A stretch of 64,000 nucleotides of DNA from Gracilibacillus kekensis (GTDB lineage Bacteria > Bacillota > Bacilli > Bacillales > Amphibacillaceae), in NCBI RefSeq assembly GCF_900143085.1, contig NZ_FRCZ01000003.1, positions 124,001 to 188,000 on the forward strand, in the 5' to 3' direction. The notes beneath the pieces are model-generated. The model did not search any database. It saw nothing but the letters and a program-made list of their open reading frames with translations, and had not been told where the DNA came from. The first letter of the stretch is position 1. Each line of letters begins with the position of its first letter. Of the stretch, positions 43,056-51,927 are shown in pieces. The position numbers and the translations under genes were made by a program.

Positions 43056-43125
43056 TTCTAGCAACAATCTTTCACAGAAAAATGTTATAGTAAATGTATG
43101 TATTTTTGTGAAGGGACGTTTTGAT

Positions 43126-43587
43126 TTGGCTAATACAAATGAATCAGAGCAAATAGCTGATATTGAAAAAGAATTACGATTTATTTCGGGAATTATAAAG
43201 CAAAAAGGTAGAGAAATCCTTAATAATTATCCTATCACGACTCCTCAATTTATTGCCTTACAATTTTTGCTGGAAGACGGCGATTTAACATTAGGTGAGT
43301 TATCTAAAAAAATCAACCTCGCTTTCAGTACGACAACAGATCTCGTCGACCGTATGGAAAAAAATGATATAGTGGAACGTGTGAAAGATACAAAAGATCG
43401 ACGTGTCGTACGAATTCATTTGTTAGAGAGAGGTAAAGTCATCATTCGAGAAGTAATTGAGAAACGACAGCAATATTTAGGCGAAGTTCTAACGAATGTT
43501 AAAGAGGAAGACATGGGCCAATTATCTAGATTATTACATATAATGCATCAGGAAATGAAACAAGCAAAAGAAAATGTGAAATTGTAG
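43126..43587 (+). CDS. MarR family transcription regulator
   Basis: 153 residues of the MarR winged helix: LGELSKKINLAFSTTTDLVDRME is the helix-turn-helix and DRRVVRIHLLERG the wing. It occupies the position of B. subtilis ysmB, just upstream of racE. I start at TTG 43126 with GAAGGGAC upstream; GTG 43108 has no ribosome site. Its targets are unknown but may include racE, 13 bp downstream. Confidence 0.85.
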   Translation: MANTNESEQIADIEKELRFISGIIKQKGREILNNYPITTPQFIALQFLLEDGDLTLGELSKKINLAFSTTTDLVDRMEKNDIVERVKDTKDRRVVRIHLLERGKVIIREVIEKRQQYLGEVLTNVKEEDMGQLSRLLHIMHQEMKQAKENVKL

Positions 43588-43600
43588 AGAGGCGATGAAT

Positions 43601-44425
43601 GTGAGGCGACCAATAGGAGTTATAGATTCGGGAGTAGGCGGACTAACGGTAGCCAGTGAGTTAGTACGGCAATTACCTAAAGAATCAATCATTTATTTAG
43701 GTGATACCAAACGATGTCCATATGGACCACGACCAAAAGAAGAGGTCATTCAATATACATGGGAAATGGTTGATTTTCTATTGTCCAAAGATATAAAAAC
43801 TTTAGTGATTGCATGTAATACTGCAACAGCCTTTACCTTAGATCAATTGCGAGAAGAATTATCCATTCCTGTCGTAGGTGTCATTCAACCAGGTGCTCGA
43901 GCAGCTATTACAAGTACAAGGACTGGAGAAATTGGTGTGATCGGAACAGAGGGTACTATAAGTAGTAAGGCATATGTGAATGCACTAAAGCAAATCAATA
44001 CTAATATAGAAGTAAGAGATTTAGCTTGTCCTCGATTCGTTCCATTAGTAGAAAAAGGCATTGTAAGCGGGGAAGAGGCTTATAATGTAGTAAAAGAAAC
44101 ATTACAATCGTTAAAGCAATTTTCCAATATGGATACATTAATATTAGGCTGTACGCATTATCCAATGATTAGACATTTAATTCATGAAGTAATGGGGACA
44201 ACGGTTACAGTGATTTCTTCAGGTGAAGAAACGGCGAGAGAAGTGAGTACGATTTTAGGTTATCATAAGAAGCTTTATCGTGGTACAAACGATGCCCAGC
44301 ATCATTTTTATACAACAGGCGATGTAAATGTTTTTCACGAAATTGCTTCAAGATGGCTGGAACAAAAAGTAGATGCGGTTGATAAAATTGAATTAAACAC
44401 AGTAAAAAGTTTAGGAAGAACTTGA
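43601..44425 (+). CDS. racE: Glutamate racemase
   Basis: RacE makes D-glutamate for peptidoglycan in the cytoplasm. 274 residues with both catalytic cysteines, Cys72 in VIACNTATA and the second in LGCTHYPMIRH, and N-terminal IGVIDSGVGG. I start at GTG 43601, 8 nt after GAGAGG; the ATG at 43595 would be only 2 nt from that site. It belongs to the MarR-racE-gerM group conserved in Bacillus. Confidence 0.95.
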   Translation: MRRPIGVIDSGVGGLTVASELVRQLPKESIIYLGDTKRCPYGPRPKEEVIQYTWEMVDFLLSKDIKTLVIACNTATAFTLDQLREELSIPVVGVIQPGARAAITSTRTGEIGVIGTEGTISSKAYVNALKQINTNIEVRDLACPRFVPLVEKGIVSGEEAYNVVKETLQSLKQFSNMDTLILGCTHYPMIRHLIHEVMGTTVTVISSGEETAREVSTILGYHKKLYRGTNDAQHHFYTTGDVNVFHEIASRWLEQKVDAVDKIELNTVKSLGRT

Positions 44426-44462
44426 GAGGAGTACCGACCTCTTAGGTTCTTTTCTTTTTTTT
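44416..44462 (+). terminator. Terminator after racE
   Basis: AAGAAC-TT-GAGAGG pairs with CCTCTT-AG-GTTCTT, followed by a long T-rich run. The stem overlaps the racE stop codon. Confidence 0.85.
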
Positions 44463-44575
44463 GGTGAGTCAATAATTTTAGAAAAAAGCACTTCTTACTT
44501 TTCAAATTATATTGGTCTATTTTATTAAATAGCTCGTATACATAATAGTACAAACCATCGTAGGAGGTATCGGTG

Positions 44576-45703
44576 ATGAAAATCGATTTAGCCAAAAAAT
44601 ATGTAGGAATTGTATTACTATGTTTGCTATTGCTTGTTGGTTGTGGTGTTTTTGAGGGGGAACAGACATTAGATCAAATAGATGCACCGCCAGAAGATGC
44701 TGAGCTAACCGATGATTTAGAAAATATTCCAGAAGAATCAGAGGATGCAGATGGAGACCAAGCGGATGAAGAAAGTGAAGAAGGCGAAGGAAGTGAAGAG
44801 CAAGAAACGGTAAGTTCAACAGATAGTGTCACTAGAACGTTATACTTATTAGATCAAAATGGTTTAGTTGTCCCGCAACAAGTTCAGTTGCCGTCACCAG
44901 AGTCAAAAGAGGTTGCCAAACAAGTACTCGAATATTTAGTACAGGATGGGCCAGTTACTTCGATGCTACCTAGTGGTTTTCAGGCAGTATTACCAGCGGG
45001 AACAGAAATTATTGACTTGAATTTAGAAGCAGACGGAACTTTAGTTGTTAATGTCTCGGATGAATTTAAAACATATCAAGCGGAAGATGAACAAAAAATC
45101 CTGGAATCGATGACACATACGTTAACAGAGTTTGAGAACGTTCAACGTGTAAAGTTATGGATCAATGGGGAAGAACAAAATGAGATGCCGGTAAATGGAA
45201 CACCTATTTCAGAAGGATATTCTCGTGCTAATGGTATTAACGTTCAACAAGCTCAAGGAGTGGACCTAATGGAAAGTAAAGCTACCACGCTTTACTTTCC
45301 AATGCAAGGCGATGAAATGGTCTATTTTGTTCCGATCACCCAGCATGTCATGATGGAAGAAGATAATCAGCATAAAGCGGTTGTACAAGCATTAATGGAA
45401 GGTCCTGCATTTGATTTACCGCTTCAGCATTTTATCAATACAGGATCCAAACTAGCTGCAACTCCAGAGTTTAATGATGGCGTACTCTCTTTAACTTTTA
45501 ATGAAAATATTTTAACGAATAGTGCCAAAAGCATGATAGCAGATGAAGTAATGCAATCGATTGTATTAACATTAACTGAACAAGAAGATGTGGAAGCGGT
45601 TGAAGTAAATGTAGAAAATCATCAAGAAGTAATAAGTGAAAGTGGACAACCCTATACAGAACCCGTCTCAAGAGAGATGGTCGCACCTACAGAAAGTATT
45701 TAA
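44576..45703 (+). CDS. gerM: Germination protein GerM, lipoprotein
   Basis: GerM is a sporulation and germination lipoprotein that localises around the forespore. The 375-residue precursor has a lipobox LLLLVGC (Cys at about 22), an acidic linker (about 25-80) and two GerMN domains (about 90-220 and 235-365), the usual layout. I start at ATG 44576 because AGGAGGT lies upstream; GTG 44573 is less suitable. It is separated from racE by a terminator and a roughly 110-bp gap, so it probably has its own promoter. Confidence 0.93.
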   Translation: MKIDLAKKYVGIVLLCLLLLVGCGVFEGEQTLDQIDAPPEDAELTDDLENIPEESEDADGDQADEESEEGEGSEEQETVSSTDSVTRTLYLLDQNGLVVPQQVQLPSPESKEVAKQVLEYLVQDGPVTSMLPSGFQAVLPAGTEIIDLNLEADGTLVVNVSDEFKTYQAEDEQKILESMTHTLTEFENVQRVKLWINGEEQNEMPVNGTPISEGYSRANGINVQQAQGVDLMESKATTLYFPMQGDEMVYFVPITQHVMMEEDNQHKAVVQALMEGPAFDLPLQHFINTGSKLAATPEFNDGVLSLTFNENILTNSAKSMIADEVMQSIVLTLTEQEDVEAVEVNVENHQEVISESGQPYTEPVSREMVAPTESI

Positions 45704-45773
45704 TCACAGCGTAACCCTACTTATGATCATACGTTGAGATTTGTGTATAACAAAAGATTTTCAGACTGATGTT

Positions 45774-45806
45774 AACGCCTCATACTAAGTATGGGGTGTT
45801 TTGCTT
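45774..45806 (+). terminator. Terminator after gerM
   Basis: A 13-bp stem (45774-45786 with 45788-45800, several G-T pairs) with a minimal loop, followed by TTTT. Confidence 0.65.
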
Positions 45807-45889
45807 ATTGAGACTAAAGTTAGATGTATGAAAACGACAACTACTGAGAAAATATGTTAAGATAGAACAGAATGTTAGGAGGAAGTACG

Positions 45890-46624
45890 ATGCGAGAAAC
45901 AGGGAGAGAAATTGATCAATTAAGAAAGATTGATATCCAGACAAATTTCACAAAACATGCAGAAGGATCTGTATTAATTACGGTTGGTGACACGAAAGTA
46001 ATTTGTAATGCCAGTGTTGAAGACCGGGTTCCACCTTTTATGAGAGGATCAGGAAAAGGTTGGATTACTGCAGAATATTCGATGTTGCCTCGTGCAACCG
46101 AAACGAGAAATATTCGTGAATCGTCAAAAGGTAAAGTGTCTGGACGGACCATGGAAATCCAACGATTAATTGGCCGATCCTTACGTGCAGTGGTTGATCT
46201 TGATGCGATTGGTGAAAGAACTGTATGGGTTGATTGTGATGTAATCCAAGCAGATGGAGGCACAAGAACGGCATCTATTACAGGTGCATTTGTAGCAGTT
46301 GTACACGCATTAGGTAAATTATTAAAAGAAGAAAAAATAAAAAAATTTCCTATTACAGATTATTTAGCAGCCATTTCTGTCGGCGTATTACCAGATGAGA
46401 CAGAAATATTAGATTTGGAATATTCTGAAGATGCAAAAGCACATGTAGACATGAATGTTGTCATGACTGGAAAAGGTGAATTTGTTGAACTTCAAGGTAC
46501 TGGAGAAGAAGCAACGTTTACCAATGCACAGCTAATGAAAATGTTAGCTTTAGCTGAAAAAGGCATGAAAGAAATTTTTGAAATTCAAAAAGAAGCAATT
46601 GCACCTTTTCAAGACAAATTTTAA
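45890..46624 (+). CDS. rph: Ribonuclease PH
   Basis: Rph trims the 3' ends of tRNA precursors by phosphorolysis. 244 residues with the hallmarks [44 protein letters not shown] and [15 protein letters not shown] start at ATG 45890, 7 nt after AGGAGG. Position between gerM and rdgB matches B. subtilis. Confidence 0.96.
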   Translation: MRETGREIDQLRKIDIQTNFTKHAEGSVLITVGDTKVICNASVEDRVPPFMRGSGKGWITAEYSMLPRATETRNIRESSKGKVSGRTMEIQRLIGRSLRAVVDLDAIGERTVWVDCDVIQADGGTRTASITGAFVAVVHALGKLLKEEKIKKFPITDYLAAISVGVLPDETEILDLEYSEDAKAHVDMNVVMTGKGEFVELQGTGEEATFTNAQLMKMLALAEKGMKEIFEIQKEAIAPFQDKF

Positions 46625-46647
46625 GTGACCCTGGGGAGCTATTTTAG

Positions 46648-47241
46648 ATGAAAGAATTAATTATTGCTACAAAAAATAAAGGAAAAATGAAGGACTTTAT
46701 CGGTTTATTTGAACCGTTCGGTATCAAAGTTTATTCGTTATCCGATCTTTCTGAACCGGTAGAAGATATTGAAGAGACAGGGACTACATTTCAGGAGAAT
46801 GCAGCGATCAAAGCAGAGGCTGTATGTCGTATGTTTAATATCCCTGTCATTGCTGATGATTCAGGGATAGAAATTGATGCACTTAATGGTGCGCCAGGGG
46901 TTTATTCCGCTCGTTATGCTGGAGAAGCAAAAGATGATCTAGCTAATCTTGAAAAAGTTTTAGATGAGTTAAAAGGTGTACCTGAAGAGCAACGTACAGG
47001 TCGTTTTGTTTGTGTATTAGCTATCGCTCAACCTGGTCAAAAAACGATCTTTAAGCGTGGTGAGTGCGAAGGAACGATTGGCGATCAAGCAATAGGCGAA
47101 CACGGTTTTGGTTATGATCCCATTTTTTATCCCGCCGGTAGCAGCCGAACAATGGCAGAACTAACTCTCGAGGAAAAAAATCAAATAAGCCATCGGAAAA
47201 ACGCGTTAGATAAGATAGAAAATTGGGTAAAGCAGTTATAG
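46648..47241 (+). CDS. XTP/dITP pyrophosphatase (RdgB/YsnA-like)
   Basis: This 197-residue house-cleaning enzyme removes non-canonical purine triphosphates such as ITP and XTP. Signature segments: IIATKNKGKMKDF, VIADDSGIEIDALNGAPGVY, and GFGYDPIF. The ribosome site is GGGGAG. It follows rph by 23 bp, as usual; in some species the two are fused, here they are separate. Confidence 0.93.
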   Translation: MKELIIATKNKGKMKDFIGLFEPFGIKVYSLSDLSEPVEDIEETGTTFQENAAIKAEAVCRMFNIPVIADDSGIEIDALNGAPGVYSARYAGEAKDDLANLEKVLDELKGVPEEQRTGRFVCVLAIAQPGQKTIFKRGECEGTIGDQAIGEHGFGYDPIFYPAGSSRTMAELTLEEKNQISHRKNALDKIENWVKQL

Positions 47242-47266
47242 AAGTCATACGTAAGGGGTGAAAGCA

Positions 47267-47788
47267 ATGCCTAAAATATTAATACTTAGTGATAGTCACG
47301 GTTGGAGCCAGGAAGTGATAGAGATTAAAGATAGGCATCAGGCAGAAGTGGATGCCATGATTCATTGTGGCGATTCAGAACTTGAATTTGATAGTGAACC
47401 TTTATCTGGATTTGAGAAGGTACAAGGAAATATGGACATGGATTCTCGATTACCGGAAGAAGTTGATTTTACAGTAAATAAGCTGCATTTTTTAGTGGTA
47501 CATGGTCATTTGCATCAAACGAAAGCAACATTAATGCCTGCTTCTTTTCGTGCGGAGGAATTAGGGGCTAACGTTATTTGCTTTGGTCATTCGCATGTAG
47601 CTGGAGCGGAGAAGGTTAAAGATAAGTTATTTATTAACCCTGGGAGTATTCGTCAACCAAGAAGTGCACATCCTGGATCTTATGCAGTATTAACAGCTGA
47701 TGAGGATTTGAAAGAAATTTCTGTCCGATTTTATACAAAAGCTGGTCAGGAAATTTCCAGTCTGGCTTATCAAACTTCATTAAATTAA
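47267..47788 (+). CDS. Metallophosphoesterase, YfcE/YsnB type
   Basis: 173 residues of the calcineurin-like fold: ILILSDSHG, MIHCGDSE, VQGNMD, VVHGHLHQ and ICFGHSHV supply the two-metal site. Probably a phosphodiesterase; its natural substrate is unknown. I start at ATG 47267 with AAGGGGTG 8 nt upstream. It matches B. subtilis ysnB in the rph-ysnA-ysnB run. A strong terminator follows. Confidence 0.92.
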   Translation: MPKILILSDSHGWSQEVIEIKDRHQAEVDAMIHCGDSELEFDSEPLSGFEKVQGNMDMDSRLPEEVDFTVNKLHFLVVHGHLHQTKATLMPASFRAEELGANVICFGHSHVAGAEKVKDKLFINPGSIRQPRSAHPGSYAVLTADEDLKEISVRFYTKAGQEISSLAYQTSLN

Positions 47789-47791
47789 TCT

Positions 47792-47822
47792 AGTCAGCAG
47801 AAATAATTTCTGCTGACTTTTA
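47792..47822 (+). terminator. Terminator of the rph operon
   Basis: AGTCAGCAGAAA and TTTCTGCTGACT form a perfect 12-bp stem with a 3-nt loop, then TTT. Confidence 0.85.
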
Positions 47823-47893
47823 GTAAATACATAAAAAATGAAGCTTGCTTAACTCTAAAAATTGAGACTTATTAAAATATTTTTCCTTTTCTG

Positions 47894-47922
47894 TTGACAG
47901 AAAAGAGTACAATTTATATAAT
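47894..47922 (+). promoter_or_regulatory. Consensus sigma-A promoter of the tRNA operon
   Basis: TTGACA, a 17-bp spacer and TATAAT: an exact consensus. It is 44 bp before the broken tRNA-Gly half and is the only good promoter before the intact tRNAs. Confidence 0.9.
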
Positions 47923-47966
47923 GGTACTTGTCCGTTAACGAGATATAAGAAAAAATACATACAGAC

Positions 47967-47997
47967 GCGGGTGTAGTTTAGTGGTAAAACCTCAGCC
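47967..47997 (+). pseudogene. 5' half of tRNA-Gly, truncated at the anticodon stem
   Basis: 31 bases identical to the 5' half of the intact tRNA-Gly(TCC) gene: acceptor strand GCGGGTG, full D-arm and the first part of the anticodon stem. After CAGCC the sequence is unrelated. It lies 157 bp upstream of the intact gene, under the strong promoter, and therefore would be transcribed. The 126 bp between the half and the intact tRNA (47998-48123) contain a large hairpin (GAAGCA-TTA-TGCTTC within AAGTTGTT...AATAACTT). Confidence 0.85.
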
Positions 47998-48123
47998 ACG
48001 AGCAATACATCAACCGAGTAGACATCAAGTTGTTCCGAAGCATTATGCTTCTTTGAAATAACTTTTAGATGCAGGAACATGTTTTGCGCTAAAGAGTACG
48101 AAATGATTAATTTCATATATAAT

Positions 48124-48197
48124 GCGGGTGTAGTTTAGTGGTAAAACCTCAGCCTTCCAAGCTGATGTCGAGGGTTCAATTCCCTTCACCCGCTCCA
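48124..48197 (+). tRNA. tRNA-Gly(TCC)
   Basis: Cloverleaf from GCGGGTG to CACCCGC, D-loop AGTTTAGTGGT, anticodon loop CTTCCAA (TCC), T-loop GGTTCAATTCC and an encoded CCA. 74 nt with no intron. Confidence 0.97.
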
Positions 48198-48198
48198 T

Positions 48199-48272
48199 GT
48201 CCCAGTAGCTCAGCAGGATAGAGCAACAGCCTTCTAAGCTGTGGGTCGCAGGTTCGAATCCTGCCTGGGACG
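48199..48272 (+). tRNA. tRNA-Arg(TCT)
   Basis: Cloverleaf from GTCCCAG to CTGGGAC, anticodon loop CTTCTAA (TCT), T-loop GGTTCGAATCC, and G discriminator. CCA is not encoded. One base separates it from tRNA-Gly, so they share a transcript. Confidence 0.97.
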
Positions 48273-48280
48273 TTAGCCAA

Positions 48281-48320
48281 AGCCTTGCAACGATAATCGT
48301 TGTGAGGTTTTTTATTTTCT
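48281..48320 (+). terminator. Terminator of the tRNA operon
   Basis: CCTTGCAACGAT pairs with ATCGTTGTGAGG (two G-T pairs) and is followed by TTTTTTATTTT. Confidence 0.8.
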
Positions 48321-48676
48321 TGAGGAATTATGAAATTTGTTTTGGAGACCAATAAGGTACCATTTTTAAGATATCTTAAATAAATTATTAAAATGGTTTG
48401 TTGCACTTTTTTCAGTATCTTGTATTTTAAAAATTTTAAAGACAACTACATGGAAGAAGACATCTATTAAATTCAGGTGTTTTTTGACATGACATCTTCG
48501 TATAAATTGTCTACTTTTCATTATAATAATAAAGCGTAATCAAATACGGTAATTATAGAAAGAATATTGAATAGTAATAAATATCTATAGAATATTAAAT
48601 AATGAGTTGATAGTCTTGCGTTAGCTTGTGATCTTTAGTAAATTTGACTCATGCAATTATAGAGGGGGTATTAATT
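48321..48676. other. Intergenic region between the tRNA operon and the Ltp gene
   Basis: AT-rich, no credible gene, no clear promoter pair or attachment-site repeat of the tRNA 3' ends. Confidence 0.6.
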
Positions 48677-49390
48677 TTGGCAAAAGAAAAAGCAAAAAAA
48701 TCGATTTTTAAACGTTGGTGGTTCTGGGTAATAGCAGTAGTATTATTCATTGGAATTGTAGGTAATTTAGGTGAGGACGAAACCGTAGAAAGTGAAAATG
48801 ATCAAATAGAAGATACAAACACTGATGTCAATGAAGAAGATCAGGAAGATACTACTGAAGATACAGAAGGAGCAGAAGAACCGGTCGAAGAAGAGGAACC
48901 TGCAGAGGAAGAAGAATCAAATGCTGAAGACGATGTTCCAACCGAATATAAATCCGCCTTAAACTCAGCAGAAAACTATTCAGATATGATGCATATGTCA
49001 AAAGCAGGAATTTTCGATCAATTGACTGCTGAAATGGGTGATCAATTCCCTGAAGAGGCGGCACAATACGCAATAGATAATATGGAAGCTGATTGGAACG
49101 AAAATGCATTGAAGTCAGCAGAAAATTACAGTGAGACGATGCATATGTCAAAAGCATCTATATACGATCAATTGACATCAGAAAATGGAGAGCAATTTAC
49201 AGATGAAGAGGCGCAATACGCAATAGATAATATAGAAGCAGACTGGAATGAGAATGCCTTACAATCAGCAAAAAATTACCAAGAAACAATGGACATGTCT
49301 AAAGAGGCAATCAGAGATCAATTAACATCAGATTATGGAGACCAATTTACACAAGAACAAGCAGATTATGCTGTTGAGAATTTAGAATAA
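48677..49390 (+). CDS. Membrane-anchored Ltp-repeat protein
   Basis: 237 residues: a membrane helix (about 12-31, WWFWVIAVVLFIGIVGNLG), an acidic linker (about 35-85) and three 50-residue Ltp repeats (SAENYSxMMHMSKAxIxDQL...QYAIDNxEADWNENAL), the last one truncated. The Ltp family (host cell surface-exposed lipoprotein) includes phage TP-J34 Ltp, which blocks DNA entry of related phages. Here a helix anchor replaces the lipobox. I start at TTG 48677 after GAGGGGG. The neighbouring tRNAs fit arrival on a mobile element. The role in phage exclusion is inference. Confidence 0.8.
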   Translation: MAKEKAKKSIFKRWWFWVIAVVLFIGIVGNLGEDETVESENDQIEDTNTDVNEEDQEDTTEDTEGAEEPVEEEEPAEEEESNAEDDVPTEYKSALNSAENYSDMMHMSKAGIFDQLTAEMGDQFPEEAAQYAIDNMEADWNENALKSAENYSETMHMSKASIYDQLTSENGEQFTDEEAQYAIDNIEADWNENALQSAKNYQETMDMSKEAIRDQLTSDYGDQFTQEQADYAVENLE

Positions 49391-49401
49391 TTACTTACGT
49401 A

Positions 49402-49435
49402 AACACCTACCAATTTATTTGGCAGGTGTTTTTTT
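49402..49435 (+). terminator. Terminator of the Ltp gene
   Basis: AACACCTACCAA pairs with TTGGCAGGTGTT (one mismatch) over a 5-nt loop, followed by six T. Confidence 0.85.
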
Positions 49436-49524
49436 ACGTGACTAATTTACGTGGCGCTAAATCCTCGGTAATAAATCTGCTCACTAGGGTTTCTATTAGT
49501 AAAATAGTGTATTAATTATTCAAT

Positions 49525-51927
49525 TTATAACTTCCAAATCGAAGTCGCATATTCCCTAATGGTGCGGTCACTGGAAAACTTACCAGAATGCGCAATATTC
49601 ACAAGACTTTTGGATAACCACTTGTTGCTATTGCGATAGGTTTGATCTACAAATTGATGGGTTTCTACATAATCATCAAAGTCTTTTAAGATAAAATAAG
49701 GGTCATTGCTCGATAGCAGGTGGTAATAAATATCGTTGAATTCCTGACCGAAAAAACCATCCCTTATTTGATGCATGATTTGTGTGAGTCGTTCATCCGT
49801 TTGATAGATCTCTGTCGCTTGGTAATCACCATTATGATAATATTCCTGTACCTGATCAGCAGTAAGTCCAAAAAGAAAAATGTTCGACCTATTCACCAGA
49901 TCTTTCATTTCAATATTTGCACCATCTAACGTACCAATGGTAAGGGCACCATTCATCATCATTTTCATATTGCCTGTGCCTGACGCCTCTTTACCAGCAG
50001 TCGATATTTGTTCACTTAGGTCTACTGCAGGTATTATTTTTTCTGCTAAGCTTACGTTATAATTTTCTAGAAAAACAACTTTAAGTTTCCCTTTAATAGA
50101 TGGATCGTAATTAACGATGTCAGCTACCGTGTTAATCAATTTAATTACTTCTTTGGCAAAATAATAACTGGGAGCTGCTTTTGCTGCAAAAATAAAGGTG
50201 CGAGGTGTGATATCTAATGAAGGGGTATCTTTTAATTCATTGTATAAATAAATGACATGGAAAATATTAAGAAGCTGTCGTTTATACTCATGAAGTCGCT
50301 TGATTTGGACATCGAAAATCGAGTGATCATCTACTAATATACCTGTTGATTGCTGGATGAATTTCGCTAATTCTATTTTGTTTTCACGTTTTATCTGGTT
50401 GAGCCGATCTAATAAAGGCTGATCTTTAATATGTCTTATGAGATGTGTTAACTCTCTTGGGCGCAGGATCCATGCCGGGCTGATGGTTTCTGTGATGAGT
50501 TCAGATAGTTTTGGATTGACCATTAATAACCAGCGTCTATGTGTAATCCCATTGGTTTTATTATTAAAACGTTTAGGAAAAAGCTGATTAAACTCTTTCA
50601 TTTCTTGTGTTTTTAATATTTCAGTATGTAGCTTAGCGACACCATTAACACTAAAACTACTGATGATGGCGAGTCTAGCCATATGAATTTGATTATCTGC
50701 AATCACAGCTAATTGTGGTATTTGATCTCGTAATTGAGGTTGATTGAACCATAGCCCCTGACAAAATCGTTCATTTATTTCATCAATAATCATATAGATG
50801 CGAGGTAAAAGGTTTCGAATCATGTCTACAGGCCATTTTTCCAAGGCTTCACTCATAATCGTATGGTTGGTATAGGCGAAAATGTTAGTGGTTATTTCCC
50901 AGGCGTCATCCCAACCAAAACCTTCTTCATCCATTAACAATCTCAACATTTCAGGAATAGCTAAAGTTGGATGAGTGTCATTGATTTGGATAACTGCTTT
51001 TTTTGGTAAGTGTTTTAGCGATTTTTTCATATTTGATTTAAAGTTTGAGATAATATTTTTTAAGCTTGCCGCCACGAGAAAATACTGTTGTTTGATTCGG
51101 AGTAATTTACCTTCCTCACTGGAATCATCCGGGTACAGAAAACCAGAAATTTGATCGATGGAATGATGATGGTCCAGTTGATGGTAATATTGATTGAATT
51201 CTCTTTGCTCTCTTGACGAAATGGGTTCAGCACTCCAAAGTCGTAACGTATTGACCACCTCGTTTTGATAACCGAGTATCGGTATATCATAAGGGACTGC
51301 CCGTACTTTGTCTGTGTTGATGTATTGAAAAACGAGTTCACCATTGTTGTCACGTTCCATTTGAACCGTTCCACCGAATTCCAGTTCAACCGCTTCATCG
51401 TCCTTTTTCCATTCCCAAGGATAGGGGTTATCGAGCCAATAATCGGGTAATTCGGTTTGATAACCGTTGATTAGCCGTTGTTCAAACAAACCGTAACGAT
51501 AACGGATTCCAAATCCGTGGCCAGGATAATTCAGGGAGGCCATCGAATCCAAAAAGCAGGCAGCCAGTCTTCCGAGACCACCATTTCCGAGACCTGGATC
51601 ACGTTCCTGTTTATATATTTCATCAGGACTGAACTCAAGCTTTGTCAATGCCTCATTACAAATGTGCAACATGTTTTGATTTAATAAATTGCTTTTCAGT
51701 AAACCACCAATTAGAAATTCCATTGATAAATAGTAAACTTGCTTTGGCTGTTTATTATTATACTTTCGATTCGTTTTTTCCCATTGTCTATTCACTTCTA
51801 ATTTTACAATCTCACAAATTCCTTTATAAATTTGCTCTTTGGAAGCCTCTTTAAATGGATGACCACTCAATGCTTCTGTTGATTTAATGATCGCTTCCAT
51901 GAGTGTATCGACTGTCCATTTAGTCAA
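49525..51927 (-). CDS. glgP: Glycogen phosphorylase
   Basis: GlgP releases glucose-1-phosphate from glycogen in the cytoplasm. The 800-residue length is normal. The PLP region is EASGTGNMKMMMNGALTIGT, the lysine carrying PLP; GNGGLGRLAACFLDSMA and DVQIKRLHEYKRQLLN are further family blocks. It overlaps glgA by 4 bp (ATGA) and is the last gene of glgBCDAP, as in B. subtilis. Confidence 0.96.
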   Translation of the reverse strand: MTKWTVDTLMEAIIKSTEALSGHPFKEASKEQIYKGICEIVKLEVNRQWEKTNRKYNNKQPKQVYYLSMEFLIGGLLKSNLLNQNMLHICNEALTKLEFSPDEIYKQERDPGLGNGGLGRLAACFLDSMASLNYPGHGFGIRYRYGLFEQRLINGYQTELPDYWLDNPYPWEWKKDDEAVELEFGGTVQMERDNNGELVFQYINTDKVRAVPYDIPILGYQNEVVNTLRLWSAEPISSREQREFNQYYHQLDHHHSIDQISGFLYPDDSSEEGKLLRIKQQYFLVAASLKNIISNFKSNMKKSLKHLPKKAVIQINDTHPTLAIPEMLRLLMDEEGFGWDDAWEITTNIFAYTNHTIMSEALEKWPVDMIRNLLPRIYMIIDEINERFCQGLWFNQPQLRDQIPQLAVIADNQIHMARLAIISSFSVNGVAKLHTEILKTQEMKEFNQLFPKRFNNKTNGITHRRWLLMVNPKLSELITETISPAWILRPRELTHLIRHIKDQPLLDRLNQIKRENKIELAKFIQQSTGILVDDHSIFDVQIKRLHEYKRQLLNIFHVIYLYNELKDTPSLDITPRTFIFAAKAAPSYYFAKEVIKLINTVADIVNYDPSIKGKLKVVFLENYNVSLAEKIIPAVDLSEQISTAGKEASGTGNMKMMMNGALTIGTLDGANIEMKDLVNRSNIFLFGLTADQVQEYYHNGDYQATEIYQTDERLTQIMHQIRDGFFGQEFNDIYYHLLSSNDPYFILKDFDDYVETHQFVDQTYRNSNKWLSKSLVNIAHSGKFSSDRTIREYATSIWKL

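Noticed and set aside
48176-48445. Minus-strand frame with RIRTCDPQLRRLLLYPAELLGHG
   Set aside because: This is the well-known artefact of translating the reverse strand of a tRNA-Arg gene; the tRNA explains the sequence.
48273-48676. attachment-site repeat of the tRNA-Arg 3' end near the Ltp gene
   Set aside because: No direct repeat of the tRNA 3' end was seen downstream within the window, and no integrase gene is present.
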